Part shown: positions 41,150 to 49,449 of the stretch, in pieces
Layout: every line of letters begins with the position of its first letter
Position numbering within the stretch: position 1 is the first letter of the stretch
Source: Elusimicrobiota bacterium
Lineage (GTDB): Bacteria > Elusimicrobiota > Elusimicrobia > UBA1565
DNA: 64,000 nt
Direction of reading: 5' to 3'
Assembly: GCA_016212885.1 (NCBI GenBank)
Contig: JACRDO010000095.1
Coordinates: 31,284-95,283, forward strand
Notes under the pieces: model-generated
Database searches by the model: none
What the model was told of the DNA's origin: nothing
Seen by the model: the letters and a program-made list of their open reading frames with translations, nothing else
Translations under genes and position numbers: made by a program

Positions 41150-43996
41150 TCAGAACAGCGGCCCGAGATAGACGTAGAAGATGTTCTCCTTCTGGTTCGT
41201 CGCTCGCGCGTAGTCGAAGTGCAGCACCAGCGGGAAGAGCTGGAGGATGAACGTGTGGATCCGCAGGCCGGCGCCGTACGCATGCCGGACCTCGTTGATG
41301 CGCGCACGCGAAAGCTGGGCGTTGTCTTCCCAAACGTAGCCCGAGTCCGTGAAGACGGCTCCGAAGATCGCCTTGAAGTAGAAATCCGGGAAGATGTACC
41401 ACATGTAGTAATCGAGGTTCGTCCAGAGCGGAAAGCGCCATTCGGCCGTGCCCATCGCGATCCGGGGGCCGACGTCGACCGCGTCGCTGGTGCGGATGCC
41501 CCGCATGCGGCCGATCCCTCCCAGCATGAACTGCGGCGTGTCCGGGCCGAAGCTCTCGGCTCCGAAAACCCTGAAAGCCAGCGCGCTCAAGCCGCCGGTC
41601 GGGACGTACTGGTGCGCCTCCAGCAAGCCGATATGGTAGCGGGAGTTGCCTCCCAGGATGCGCTGCGCATCCCAACAGCTCAGCCTCAGGCGGTTGCCCC
41701 TGGTCGCGACGAGGTAGCGGCCCGTGACCGTGTCCCGGACGAAGGAGGCGATGCCGACGCGGGAGTCGTGCTTGGACGTCTGCGATAGGTCACGGTAGTA
41801 GACATAATCGGTGACGTCGGCCGCGCTCAGCTCCAAGCGGTGGAACCGGTCGAGCGGATACGAGACCGTCAGAGCCTGGGCATGGGCGGCTTCGTCGACC
41901 GTGTAGCCGGCGTCGTCCACGGCCGATCGGTACATGTTCCCGACAGCCTGGAAGATGAGCTTCGGCCGGAACCGGCTGTAAGCGTAGGCCGCCTGGTAGT
42001 TCAAGTAGCCAATCCCGGAGGCGTAGGTGAGAAGCCCCTGCGCCTGATGGTTGCCGAGCATGTCGGAGCCCTGCCAGTAGCTGGTCCAGAAAAGGCCCCC
42101 GTTGGAGGAGTAGAAGAAGGCCGGGATGAAGATGTCCGTCGAATAGGACGGCTTGTAGGGCCGCCCGGGGCTGAGCAACGGGGGCGCCGTGGAGACCGCC
42201 GCGGCGAAGGGCGCCTGAAGAAGCCCCTCCCCCCGGGGGGAGTCTTCCGAGAGGAACCGCTCCCGGGGGCCCATGTAGATGTGCACGTTCCCCCCCCGCT
42301 GGGCCGAGAAGGCGATGTTCTCGACGGAAGAGGTCGAAACATAAATCGGCGCGTAGCTGGCCCCGACCGAGCGGGTCAGGCGCCGGAGGCGGCCCGAAGA
42401 GAGCTCGATCTCGTGGATCTCGTGGAAGCCGTCAGCCTCCAGCGCGAAAAGGACGCGCCCGCCGTCCGCAGAGACGACCGGGTCGCGCGCGGCTCCGCGC
42501 ACGTCCGAAAGGCGGCGCAGCCCCAGGCTTGCGAGGTCTAAGCGGTAGAGGCGGCGCTGGTAGGGCATGGGGTCCTCCGGCGTTTCCAGCTCGGAGGAAT
42601 AGACCAGGGCGCTGCCGTCCGGCGAGAAGGCCGGCGACTGGTCGTCTTGGGGGTCCGAGGTGAGCTGGCGGAAGGCATGGTCGCCCAAGCGGTAGAGGTA
42701 GATGTCGCTGATGCCGTCCTTCATCCCCGAGAATGCGACGCTCCCCCCGTCCGGGGAGAACGCGGGCTGGCTCGCGGCCGAGAGGCCCGGCAGGGGGAAC
42801 CGCTCCAGCCTCTTCATCTCCAGGTCGTAGAGGTGGAGATAGTCTTGATGATTCTTGGTCCCGAAGAAAGCCAGCCTGCGGCCGTCCGGAGAAATCGCGA
42901 GCACGCGCGAGAGGTTCGCGAAATTGCCCAGCGCGACGCTCTCGATCCTCGTCTCCATGGCGATCAGGCGCTTCGAGCGGCCCGTGCGCAGGTCCTGGAG
43001 CATGAGCGCCGGAGGATATCCCTCGCGGGTGGAAAAATAGGCCATCCGCCGGCCGTCCGGGGTGAAGACCGGGGATGTGTTCTGCTCCGGGATGGCGTCC
43101 TTCTGCCGGGTCAGAGCCTCCCCGTAGGCGGAGGGCTCCTTGAGCCGCTCGATGCGGACGACGCGCCGGTACTTCTCCTCGATATACTCCCGCCATTTGC
43201 GGTCAAAGGCGAAGATGTCGAGCCCCACCAGCTCCTGCAGGACGGAACTGGACTCGAAACGCGACTCGAAGAGCTTGATCATCCTCTCGATCCCGCCGGG
43301 CCCGAACTCCGCCTCCAGGAACTCCAGGGCCGAGCCCCCGCTCTCGTAGGCCAGGCGGATCTGATGGGGCTTGAGGTGGCTGAAATGCTCGAGCTTCCAG
43401 AGCGGGATTAGACCCCCGGAGGTGGCCGCGTCGCGCATGAGGATCTCTCCCGGGGCGCGGTCAACCTCCTTCGTGAAATATTCGGCCATCCCTTCCAGCA
43501 TCCACAACGGATAGACGAAGGACTTCAGGATGCGCGCCGATTTCCAGAAGCCCGAGAGGAGGATGCGGAACTGGAAGATATGGGTCAGCTCGTGGCTGGC
43601 GACCGTGTCGAGCCAGTGCCGGCTCCCGTCGTTGTAGACGATGAAGCGGTCCTTGAAGGGCTCGGTCACGCCGCCGGTGCCGTCTCCGACCTCCACGATG
43701 TTCGACTGCTGCATGTCGTTGGCGGAGGCGTAGAGGAAGAACGGGCGGCGTTCCTTGAGCCCCGCGGCCAAGTCCCGGCTCAGGCGGGCGTAGGAGCGCT
43801 CGAGGATACCCGCCGCGAAGGGGACCAAACCGGCGGAGTCCTCGTAATAATGGATGTCGAAATGCTCGGTGGAGACGATCTTCCAGTCGAAATCGCGGCG
43901 CACGACCTGGTTGCGCCCGAACGCGCCCCCTGCGTCCGGCGCTGCGATTGCGGAGGCGAAGCCGAGAGCGAGGGCGGCGAAAAGAGTCCGCTTCAC
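41150..43996 (-). CDS. Fusion of a metalloprotease-like domain, a TolB-type beta-propeller and an outer-membrane barrel
   Basis: 948 residues from the GTG at 43996, which puts the signal peptide (RTLFAALALGFASAIA) at the N-terminus; an upstream ATG lies inside a palindromic repeat. Residues ~25-270 form a peptidase-MA-like domain with HELTH (HExxH-type zinc motif) and a downstream Glu in MLEGMAEYF. Residues ~290-570 are a WD40-like PD40 propeller (FTPDGRRMAYFST, FSPDGGSVAFSG, FSPDGSALVYSS). The rest is a BamA/TamA-like surface-antigen barrel ending in YVYLGPLF. It should sit in the outer membrane with the other domains in the periplasm. Confidence 0.85.
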   Translation of the reverse strand: MKRTLFAALALGFASAIAAPDAGGAFGRNQVVRRDFDWKIVSTEHFDIHYYEDSAGLVPFAAGILERSYARLSRDLAAGLKERRPFFLYASANDMQQSNIVEVGDGTGGVTEPFKDRFIVYNDGSRHWLDTVASHELTHIFQFRILLSGFWKSARILKSFVYPLWMLEGMAEYFTKEVDRAPGEILMRDAATSGGLIPLWKLEHFSHLKPHQIRLAYESGGSALEFLEAEFGPGGIERMIKLFESRFESSSVLQELVGLDIFAFDRKWREYIEEKYRRVVRIERLKEPSAYGEALTRQKDAIPEQNTSPVFTPDGRRMAYFSTREGYPPALMLQDLRTGRSKRLIAMETRIESVALGNFANLSRVLAISPDGRRLAFFGTKNHQDYLHLYDLEMKRLERFPLPGLSAASQPAFSPDGGSVAFSGMKDGISDIYLYRLGDHAFRQLTSDPQDDQSPAFSPDGSALVYSSELETPEDPMPYQRRLYRLDLASLGLRRLSDVRGAARDPVVSADGGRVLFALEADGFHEIHEIELSSGRLRRLTRSVGASYAPIYVSTSSVENIAFSAQRGGNVHIYMGPRERFLSEDSPRGEGLLQAPFAAAVSTAPPLLSPGRPYKPSYSTDIFIPAFFYSSNGGLFWTSYWQGSDMLGNHQAQGLLTYASGIGYLNYQAAYAYSRFRPKLIFQAVGNMYRSAVDDAGYTVDEAAHAQALTVSYPLDRFHRLELSAADVTDYVYYRDLSQTSKHDSRVGIASFVRDTVTGRYLVATRGNRLRLSCWDAQRILGGNSRYHIGLLEAHQYVPTGGLSALAFRVFGAESFGPDTPQFMLGGIGRMRGIRTSDAVDVGPRIAMGTAEWRFPLWTNLDYYMWYIFPDFYFKAIFGAVFTDSGYVWEDNAQLSRARINEVRHAYGAGLRIHTFILQLFPLVLHFDYARATNQKENIFYVYLGPLF

Positions 43997-44072
43997 GTCC
44001 CAAACATCCATCAGCCGTAGGTTTGGGACGTCCCGAACCTACGCCGTAGGGATGTTCGGGACGTCCCGAACA
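43996..44072. repeat. Palindromic repeat locus 8 (two units plus a partial third)
   Basis: Units at 43996-44030 (arms CGTCCCAAAC/GTTTGGGACG) and 44029-44063 (arms CGTCCCGAAC/GTTCGGGACG), with a third arm beginning at 44062. It fills the space between the S1-domain gene and the barrel fusion gene, and offers an ATG in frame with the latter. Confidence 0.88.
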
Positions 44073-44073
44073 G

Positions 44074-45321
44074 CTATTCCTCTCCGGGATTCAACAGCTG
44101 GCCGAGGGTCAGCGGAGGCGCGCCCCGGAGGTATTGGGCGACGCGCTTGCGGTCCTGGATCGCCTCATAGCGCCGGATCGAGACCTCCACCTCGAAAGTC
44201 GGCTGGTGGATGCCGATGACGATGCCCGAGACCTCATCGCCCTCCTTCGGCCAGATGGGCGGCAGGGCAGCGGGCTTGGGCGCCATGCGGTCATAGCGGT
44301 CCGCCTTCTCCAGGGACGGCTCGACCCCTTCCACCTGCAGTTCCGCGACGGGGCAGAAAGCCGTGTCCTGGGCGTTGAGGCGGATGCGCACCCCGTCCTG
44401 GAGGATCTCCTCCACCTTCCCGCGCACCACTGATTTGACCGGATATTTCTTGCGCAGCGCGTCGCCCGGATGGGGTGTGAGCTGCTTCATGCCGAGGGTC
44501 ACCTTGCCGTCCTCTTTATCGATCCGCAGCACCCGCGCCCGGATCTTCTGGCCCCGCTCGATTTTGGCTTTCGCCCCCGCAGGGTCTTTCCAGGAGATCT
44601 CCTCGGTGGGCAGGAGGGCGTCGAGCCCGCCGAGGTCCACGAAGACCCCGGCCTCCGCAGTGCGGACCACGCGGCCGATCCGGATCTCCCCGACTTTCAG
44701 GGTCTCCATCAGCTTCCGGCGCCGCTTGTTCGTCTCCTCCTCGAGGACCGCCCTGCGGGAGAGGACGATCTGCCCCTTCTCTTTGTTCAGCTCGATGATC
44801 AGGCAGCGCACCCCGGTCCCCACCATCGCTTGAGGGTTCCTCACCGGCCGGACGTCCGCCAAAGAGGAAGGCAGGAAGCCCCTTACCCCGCCTACGTCCA
44901 CGATGAACCCGCCCTTGATCGCCGATTCGACCCGCCCGCGCACCCGGGCCTTCTCCTCGAACGCCTTGACGGCCTGCTCCCAGCCGAGCTTCCACCTAGC
45001 CTTGGACGAAGACAGGACCGTCGGCTTCTCGCCCCGGCCGCGGCTGACGAGGATGGCCGGGACGCGGCGCCCCGCAGCCGGGCGCTCCTCTGCGGCGAAC
45101 TCGGAGGCGGGGATGACCGCCTCCCGCTTCTCGCCGATGTCCACGAGCAGGTTTTCCGGCAGGGACTGGACGATCTTCACCCAAACTACTTCGCGCCGGT
45201 CCAGCTTCGCCGCGAACTCGGCCTGCTCCTTGAGCAGGCTCTCCATGGTCTGGCCGTCGCCCTCCGCCGGCGCGGCTTCCGGATTCTCGTCTGGGCTGCT
45301 GTTTGGTCTTTCCATGGTCAT
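44074..45321 (-). CDS. S1-domain RNA-binding protein, likely ribosomal protein S1 type
   Basis: 415 residues with about four S1 motifs, best seen at residues ~120-185 (GRVESAIKGGFIVDVGGVRGF) and ~205-275 (GRVVRTAEAGVFVDLGGLDA). Fewer repeats than the six of E. coli S1. Lying next to plsC and cmk supports a ribosomal S1 role, since cmk-rpsA is a common pair, but a general S1 RNA-binding protein is possible. A GAGG ribosome-binding site precedes it. Confidence 0.82.
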   Translation of the reverse strand: MTMERPNSSPDENPEAAPAEGDGQTMESLLKEQAEFAAKLDRREVVWVKIVQSLPENLLVDIGEKREAVIPASEFAAEERPAAGRRVPAILVSRGRGEKPTVLSSSKARWKLGWEQAVKAFEEKARVRGRVESAIKGGFIVDVGGVRGFLPSSLADVRPVRNPQAMVGTGVRCLIIELNKEKGQIVLSRRAVLEEETNKRRRKLMETLKVGEIRIGRVVRTAEAGVFVDLGGLDALLPTEEISWKDPAGAKAKIERGQKIRARVLRIDKEDGKVTLGMKQLTPHPGDALRKKYPVKSVVRGKVEEILQDGVRIRLNAQDTAFCPVAELQVEGVEPSLEKADRYDRMAPKPAALPPIWPKEGDEVSGIVIGIHQPTFEVEVSIRRYEAIQDRKRVAQYLRGAPPLTLGQLLNPGEE

Positions 45322-45329
45322 CCTCTAAA

Positions 45330-45968
45330 TTAAAGCTTCCAGATCCCCCCCATCACCCGCTCAGCGAAGATCTGACATTCGCCGCGTCCGTCTCCGCCGC
45401 AGTAGCGCAGCGGCGCCCCGAACCGGATCGTGAGCGGGCCCTTCTTGAAGAAAGAATCCGTGCCCCTTATGCGGGCCGGCACGACCGGGGCCCCGGTCTC
45501 CCTCGCCAGCAGCCCGACCCCGGCCTTCGGCCGCAGAGGGCGGCCGCCGCGGGCGCGCGTTCCCTCCGGGAAGACGATCAGGCAGCCTTCGCCCTCCAGG
45601 ATGGCGAGCGCCGCGCGGATCGCTCCGACGTCCCCGCGCCCCCGGTCGAGCGGGATCGATCCGCAGACGCGGATCAAGGCTCCGAACAGCGGGATGCTGA
45701 AAAGCTCCTGCTTGGCCAAGAGCCGGGGGTACCTGCCCCATCCCATGCCGAGCGCCAACGCCGCCAGCGGCGGGTCGAGCACGGAGATGTGGTTGCATGC
45801 CACGATCACGCGGCCCCGGGAGGGCACGTTCTCGAGGCCGTGAAACTCCATGCCCCGCAGGCCGGCCGCGACGGCCCAGGCCGTCCGATGCAGGACCTTG
45901 TATATCCAGGGCGGCCGGTCCACGGCCGCCTGAGAAACCGCTGGGACAGGGGCTGTCATAAGGCTCAC
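45330..45968 (-). CDS. plsC: 1-acyl-sn-glycerol-3-phosphate acyltransferase (PlsC-like)
   Basis: 212 residues. Catalytic HxxxxD motif CNHISVLDPP and the second motif FPEGTRARGG are both intact. It makes phosphatidic acid; it would follow PlsY (at 29.3 kb) in the pathway. The start overlaps the end of cmk by 4 nt. Confidence 0.88.
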   Translation of the reverse strand: MSLMTAPVPAVSQAAVDRPPWIYKVLHRTAWAVAAGLRGMEFHGLENVPSRGRVIVACNHISVLDPPLAALALGMGWGRYPRLLAKQELFSIPLFGALIRVCGSIPLDRGRGDVGAIRAALAILEGEGCLIVFPEGTRARGGRPLRPKAGVGLLARETGAPVVPARIRGTDSFFKKGPLTIRFGAPLRYCGGDGRGECQIFAERVMGGIWKL

Positions 45969-46687
45969 AGAGGCCTTCCGGCGATCCTCTTCAAGATGCG
46001 GTCCACGACCTCGCGCAGCGAAAGCCTCGTCGAATCGATGACGACTGCGCCTTTCGCCCGGCGCAGCGGGTTGGCCTTGCGGCCCTTGTCCTGCCGGTCG
46101 CGCGATAAGATCGCTGCGCGGATGGAATCGAAGTCCGCCCCCTTGCCCTGAGCGCGCAGCTGCCGGGTCCTGCGCCGCGCCCGCTCCGCGGCCGAGGCGT
46201 CCAGGTAGATCTTGAGGTCCGCGTCCGGAAACACGTTGGTCGCGATGTCGCGCCCTTCCATGACGACGCCGCCGTCCCTTCCCAAACGCCTTTGGAGCCG
46301 CCGCAGGCAGCGGCGGACCCCCGGGACGGAGGCGACAGTGCTCGAGTTCTTCCCGACCCGCTCATCCTGGATGCGCCTGGCGACACTGCGCCCGTCGACA
46401 AAGGCGCGGATCGTGACCCCGTCGGCCATGGTCCGGAAGTCCCAACGGATGCGGCGGGCGAGCCTGGAAAGCGCCGGCGCGTCGCCCAGGTCAAGGCGCT
46501 CCTCCAAGGCGCGCCAGGTCAGGGCCCGGTACATCTCGCCGGTATTGATGAAGCGGTAGCCGAGGGCCTTGGCGACGAGGCGCCCGACCGTCGATTTGCC
46601 CACGCCGGCCGGGCCGTCCATGGCGATGAGGAGGCGCTTCTTTCTCTCAGCGCGGATGCAGGGCCGGGCCAGGTCGTCGAAGTTCAT
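45965..46687 (-). CDS. cmk: Cytidylate kinase
   Basis: 240 residues from the ATG at 46687 (MNFDDLARP), chosen because upstream starts lie inside the YfiH-family gene. P-loop AMDGPAGVGKST, NTGEMYRALTWRAL for substrate binding, and MEGRDIATNVFPDADLKIYL. Phosphorylates CMP and dCMP. Overlaps both neighbours by a few bases. Confidence 0.92.
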   Translation of the reverse strand: MNFDDLARPCIRAERKKRLLIAMDGPAGVGKSTVGRLVAKALGYRFINTGEMYRALTWRALEERLDLGDAPALSRLARRIRWDFRTMADGVTIRAFVDGRSVARRIQDERVGKNSSTVASVPGVRRCLRRLQRRLGRDGGVVMEGRDIATNVFPDADLKIYLDASAAERARRRTRQLRAQGKGADFDSIRAAILSRDRQDKGRKANPLRRAKGAVVIDSTRLSLREVVDRILKRIAGRPL

Positions 46688-47490
46688 GGAAGCGCGATGA
46701 AGGCCAAAATCCGGCTGTCCCCCCGGTCCCTGCGGTGCGAGAAGAACTCCTCCGGGCTGCAGATCGTGCAGTCCGATGAGACGGCGACGGCGGCGGCTGG
46801 GAGGCCGGCGTCGACGAGCTGGGCCTTGGCCTCGGCCCCGAGGTCGAGCCGATCTCCCATGGAGCTCTCGGCCCGGAAATGCTTCCGGACCTCCGGCTTC
46901 ACGCCATAGCAGCAAGGCCCGGCGTGCGGGCCGATCGACGCGCAAAGGTCCGCGGGCCGCAAGCCCAGGCGCCGGAACGCCTCAACGGCGGCGCGCGGCA
47001 TGCCCGCGGCCAGGCCCCGCCATCCGGCGTGCACGACCCCCGCGGCTTGGAGGTCCTTGTCCCAGAGGAAGATCGGCAGGCAGTCGGCGACGTAGACCGC
47101 GACCGGAAGGCCGCGGACCGTGCTGAGCCAGCCGTCCGCACGAAGGCCGTTCTCCTCTCGTGCGGTCCCTGAGCCGCTCCGCCCAGCCGTTTGGGCAGAG
47201 ATAACGGCCGGCTCAGTGGCGGCCTGAACCGTCGCCACCCGCGCGCCATGAACCTGCTTGAGCAGAAGAGGCCTTTTCCCAACGAGCCCCGCCCGGGCCA
47301 GAGCCTCCATCCGGCGGGCCTCGGACTTCATGTCGCCGAGGGAGCGCAGGGTCACCCCGTGCGGGATGCCCCGGGAGGCCATCCGGGCTTCCCGGCAGAG
47401 CCCGGACACGCGGTCCCAAGCCGCCGCGGAGCGCACGGCTTCACACAAAAAGCGTCCAGGCAAGGAACCCCAGTACTGGTCCCAAGACAT
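46684..47490 (-). CDS. YfiH/PgeF-family purine nucleoside phosphorylase or polyphenol-oxidase-like protein
   Basis: 268 residues from the ATG at 47490; an upstream ATG at 47595 would overlap the kinase gene. The zinc site residues are visible: KQVHGARV, VADCLPIFL and VHAGWRGLAAG. The family acts on purine nucleosides and has been linked to peptidoglycan editing. The region upstream of HGVTLR contains a degenerate duplication (CEAARSA.SWD / CEAVRSA.AWD). Confidence 0.85.
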   Translation of the reverse strand: MSWDQYWGSLPGRFLCEAVRSAAAWDRVSGLCREARMASRGIPHGVTLRSLGDMKSEARRMEALARAGLVGKRPLLLKQVHGARVATVQAATEPAVISAQTAGRSGSGTAREENGLRADGWLSTVRGLPVAVYVADCLPIFLWDKDLQAAGVVHAGWRGLAAGMPRAAVEAFRRLGLRPADLCASIGPHAGPCCYGVKPEVRKHFRAESSMGDRLDLGAEAKAQLVDAGLPAAAVAVSSDCTICSPEEFFSHRRDRGDSRILAFIALP

Positions 47491-47506
47491 CGCCGAACGC
47501 GCGGCT

Positions 47507-48307
47507 TCACACCGGAGCGGCACAGGCTGGAGTCTCCGCGGGCCGGGCGTCCGCCTGCTTCGGCTTTTCCGCCGGAGCGGGGCCGGCATCCGCAATCGCG
47601 CGCGCTTCCTCCACGGTCGGCTTGTGCTTCATCACGGGCGGGCGCCGCAGGGGGCGGACCCACTTCGTGAAGCTCGAGGGCTTGAGGCTGTACTCATGCA
47701 CCATCCGCACGACCTCCGGGATCGGAATGAAAGTCTCCCAGGGGACCCTGAGTATCCGCACGCCCGCGTGCTCCATCTCCGAGATGAACTCCTCGTAGTT
47801 GCTGCGCAGCATGCGCAGGTACTCGAGGTTGATGCTCTGTTCCATGACGCGGCCCCGCATCTTGATGCGCTCGATCGCGGTTTCGGGCCGGCAGTCGAGG
47901 TAGATCAGCAGCTGCGGGAAGACCAGCTCCCGCAGGACCATATTGTCGAAAAGGTCCAGGTAGGTGTTGTAGTCGAGGTCCGTGATGATCTTGCCGGGAT
48001 GCCGGTTGAGCATCCGCGCGAAGATCGTATCCTCCCAGATCGTCCTATCCTGGACAACCCCCCGGATCTTGCCGAGGCTGATCCGGGTGATGAATTCGCG
48101 GTGCTGCCTAAAGCGGTGATTGAGCAGCCAGACCTGCATCATGGTCCCGTACTGCTTCATATCGTTGTAGAACAGGTCCAGGTACGGGTTGCCGTCCACC
48201 TCCTCGAGGATCGCTTCGAAGTTCAGCGCCTTGGCGAGATCCGTCGTCAGCGTGGATTTTCCGACCCCGATGGTGCCTGCGATGCCGATGTAGCCTTCAG
48301 CGAACAT
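47507..48307 (-). CDS. Deoxynucleoside kinase
   Basis: 266 residues. P-loop GIAGTIGVGKST, EEVDGNPYL and the DR-type motif VVQDRTIWEDTIFA. Salvages deoxyadenosine or deoxyguanosine/deoxycytidine. A Pro/Ala/Lys-rich tail of ~45 residues follows the kinase domain and is unusual for the family. Confidence 0.9.
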   Translation of the reverse strand: MFAEGYIGIAGTIGVGKSTLTTDLAKALNFEAILEEVDGNPYLDLFYNDMKQYGTMMQVWLLNHRFRQHREFITRISLGKIRGVVQDRTIWEDTIFARMLNRHPGKIITDLDYNTYLDLFDNMVLRELVFPQLLIYLDCRPETAIERIKMRGRVMEQSINLEYLRMLRSNYEEFISEMEHAGVRILRVPWETFIPIPEVVRMVHEYSLKPSSFTKWVRPLRRPPVMKHKPTVEEARAIADAGPAPAEKPKQADARPAETPACAAPV

Positions 48308-48360
48308 TGTCCCTCCCTAGAGAATATCCAGCCGCGCTATGAACCTGCGCATCTTCGACT

Positions 48361-49440
48361 TCATCCGGTCCGGATCTCCTGCTCGATGCCGCGCATGGCG
48401 AGCTTGAGGTCGTCCGGGTTGGTCGCCGCCTCCAAGGCGTCCTTCTCGCCGACGAGACCGTCCTTGTAGAGCTTGACGAGAGATTGGTTGAACGTCTGCA
48501 TGCCGTAGAACTGCCCCTTGGCGATGGCCTGGCCGATGCCCGCGGAGCTGTTGTCCTCGATCTGCTTGCGCACGTGCGCGGTGACGATCATGATCTCCAT
48601 CGCCGGCACCCGCCCGCCCTTGAGGCAGGGCAGGAGCCGCTGGCTGATGACGGCCTTGAGCGTGTCCGCGAGCTGGATGCGGACTAAGCCCTGCTGGTGG
48701 GGCGCATAGAGGTCGATGATGCGGCTCACCGTCTGGATGGCGTCGAGGGTGTGCAGGGTGCCGAAGACCAAGTGCCCGGTCTGCGCAGCGGTCATGGCCG
48801 CCGAGCAGCTCTCGGCGTCGCGCATCTCGCCCATCAGGATGACGTCCGGGTCCTGGCGCATGGCCATCTTCAGCGCGTCGACGTAGTTCTCCGTGTCCTC
48901 GCCGATCTCGCGCTGGCTGACGATGGACTTCTTGTCCCGATGCACGAACTCGATCGGGTCCTCGATGGTGAGGACGTGCTCGGCGCGGGTCGCGTTGATG
49001 TAGTCGATGATGGCCGCGAGGGTCGAGGACTTCCCGGAACCGGTCACCCCGGTCACCAGCACCATGCCCCGGCTGTTGTCCGCGATCTTCTTGACGGTCG
49101 CGACCGGCAGGTGCAGGTCCTCCATGGACGGGATCTGCATGCTGATGAAGCGCAGGGCCACGGAGAGCATCTGCCGCTGCTTGAAGGCGTTGACGCGGAA
49201 GCGCGCGATGTCCCCGACCTGGAAGGAGAAATCGCACTCCTGCTTCGCTTCGAAGATCTTCTTCGCCCGCGGCGTGATGATGCGCTGGAGCATCGCCTCC
49301 ACGTCCGCCGCCGAGAGGATGTCCGGCGAGATCGTCTCGAGGTCCCCGTGGACGCGCAGGTAGGCGGGCCCGCCCGCGCGGATGTGGAGGTCGCTGGCCG
49401 TCTTGTTGATCATGATCTGGAGCATGCTCTGCAGGTCCAT
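48361..49440 (-). CDS. pilT: Type IV pilus retraction ATPase PilT
   Basis: 359 residues. N-terminal PilT domain (SDLHIRAGGPAYLRVHGDLE), Walker A TGVTGSGKSSTLAA, Asp box (IEDPIEFVHRDKK), Walker B PDVILMGEMRD and the His box TGHLVFGTLHT. The retraction motif AIRNLI is not obvious. It lies directly downstream of ftsZ by 9 bp, an unusual place for it. Confidence 0.93.
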   Translation of the reverse strand: MDLQSMLQIMINKTASDLHIRAGGPAYLRVHGDLETISPDILSAADVEAMLQRIITPRAKKIFEAKQECDFSFQVGDIARFRVNAFKQRQMLSVALRFISMQIPSMEDLHLPVATVKKIADNSRGMVLVTGVTGSGKSSTLAAIIDYINATRAEHVLTIEDPIEFVHRDKKSIVSQREIGEDTENYVDALKMAMRQDPDVILMGEMRDAESCSAAMTAAQTGHLVFGTLHTLDAIQTVSRIIDLYAPHQQGLVRIQLADTLKAVISQRLLPCLKGGRVPAMEIMIVTAHVRKQIEDNSSAGIGQAIAKGQFYGMQTFNQSLVKLYKDGLVGEKDALEAATNPDDLKLAMRGIEQEIRTG

Positions 49441-49449
49441 GGCGTTCCC

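Noticed and set aside
5547..44072. CRISPR array made from the palindromic units
   Set aside because: Units are scattered over 38 kb, adjoin each other without spacers, vary in their arms, and no cas genes are present.
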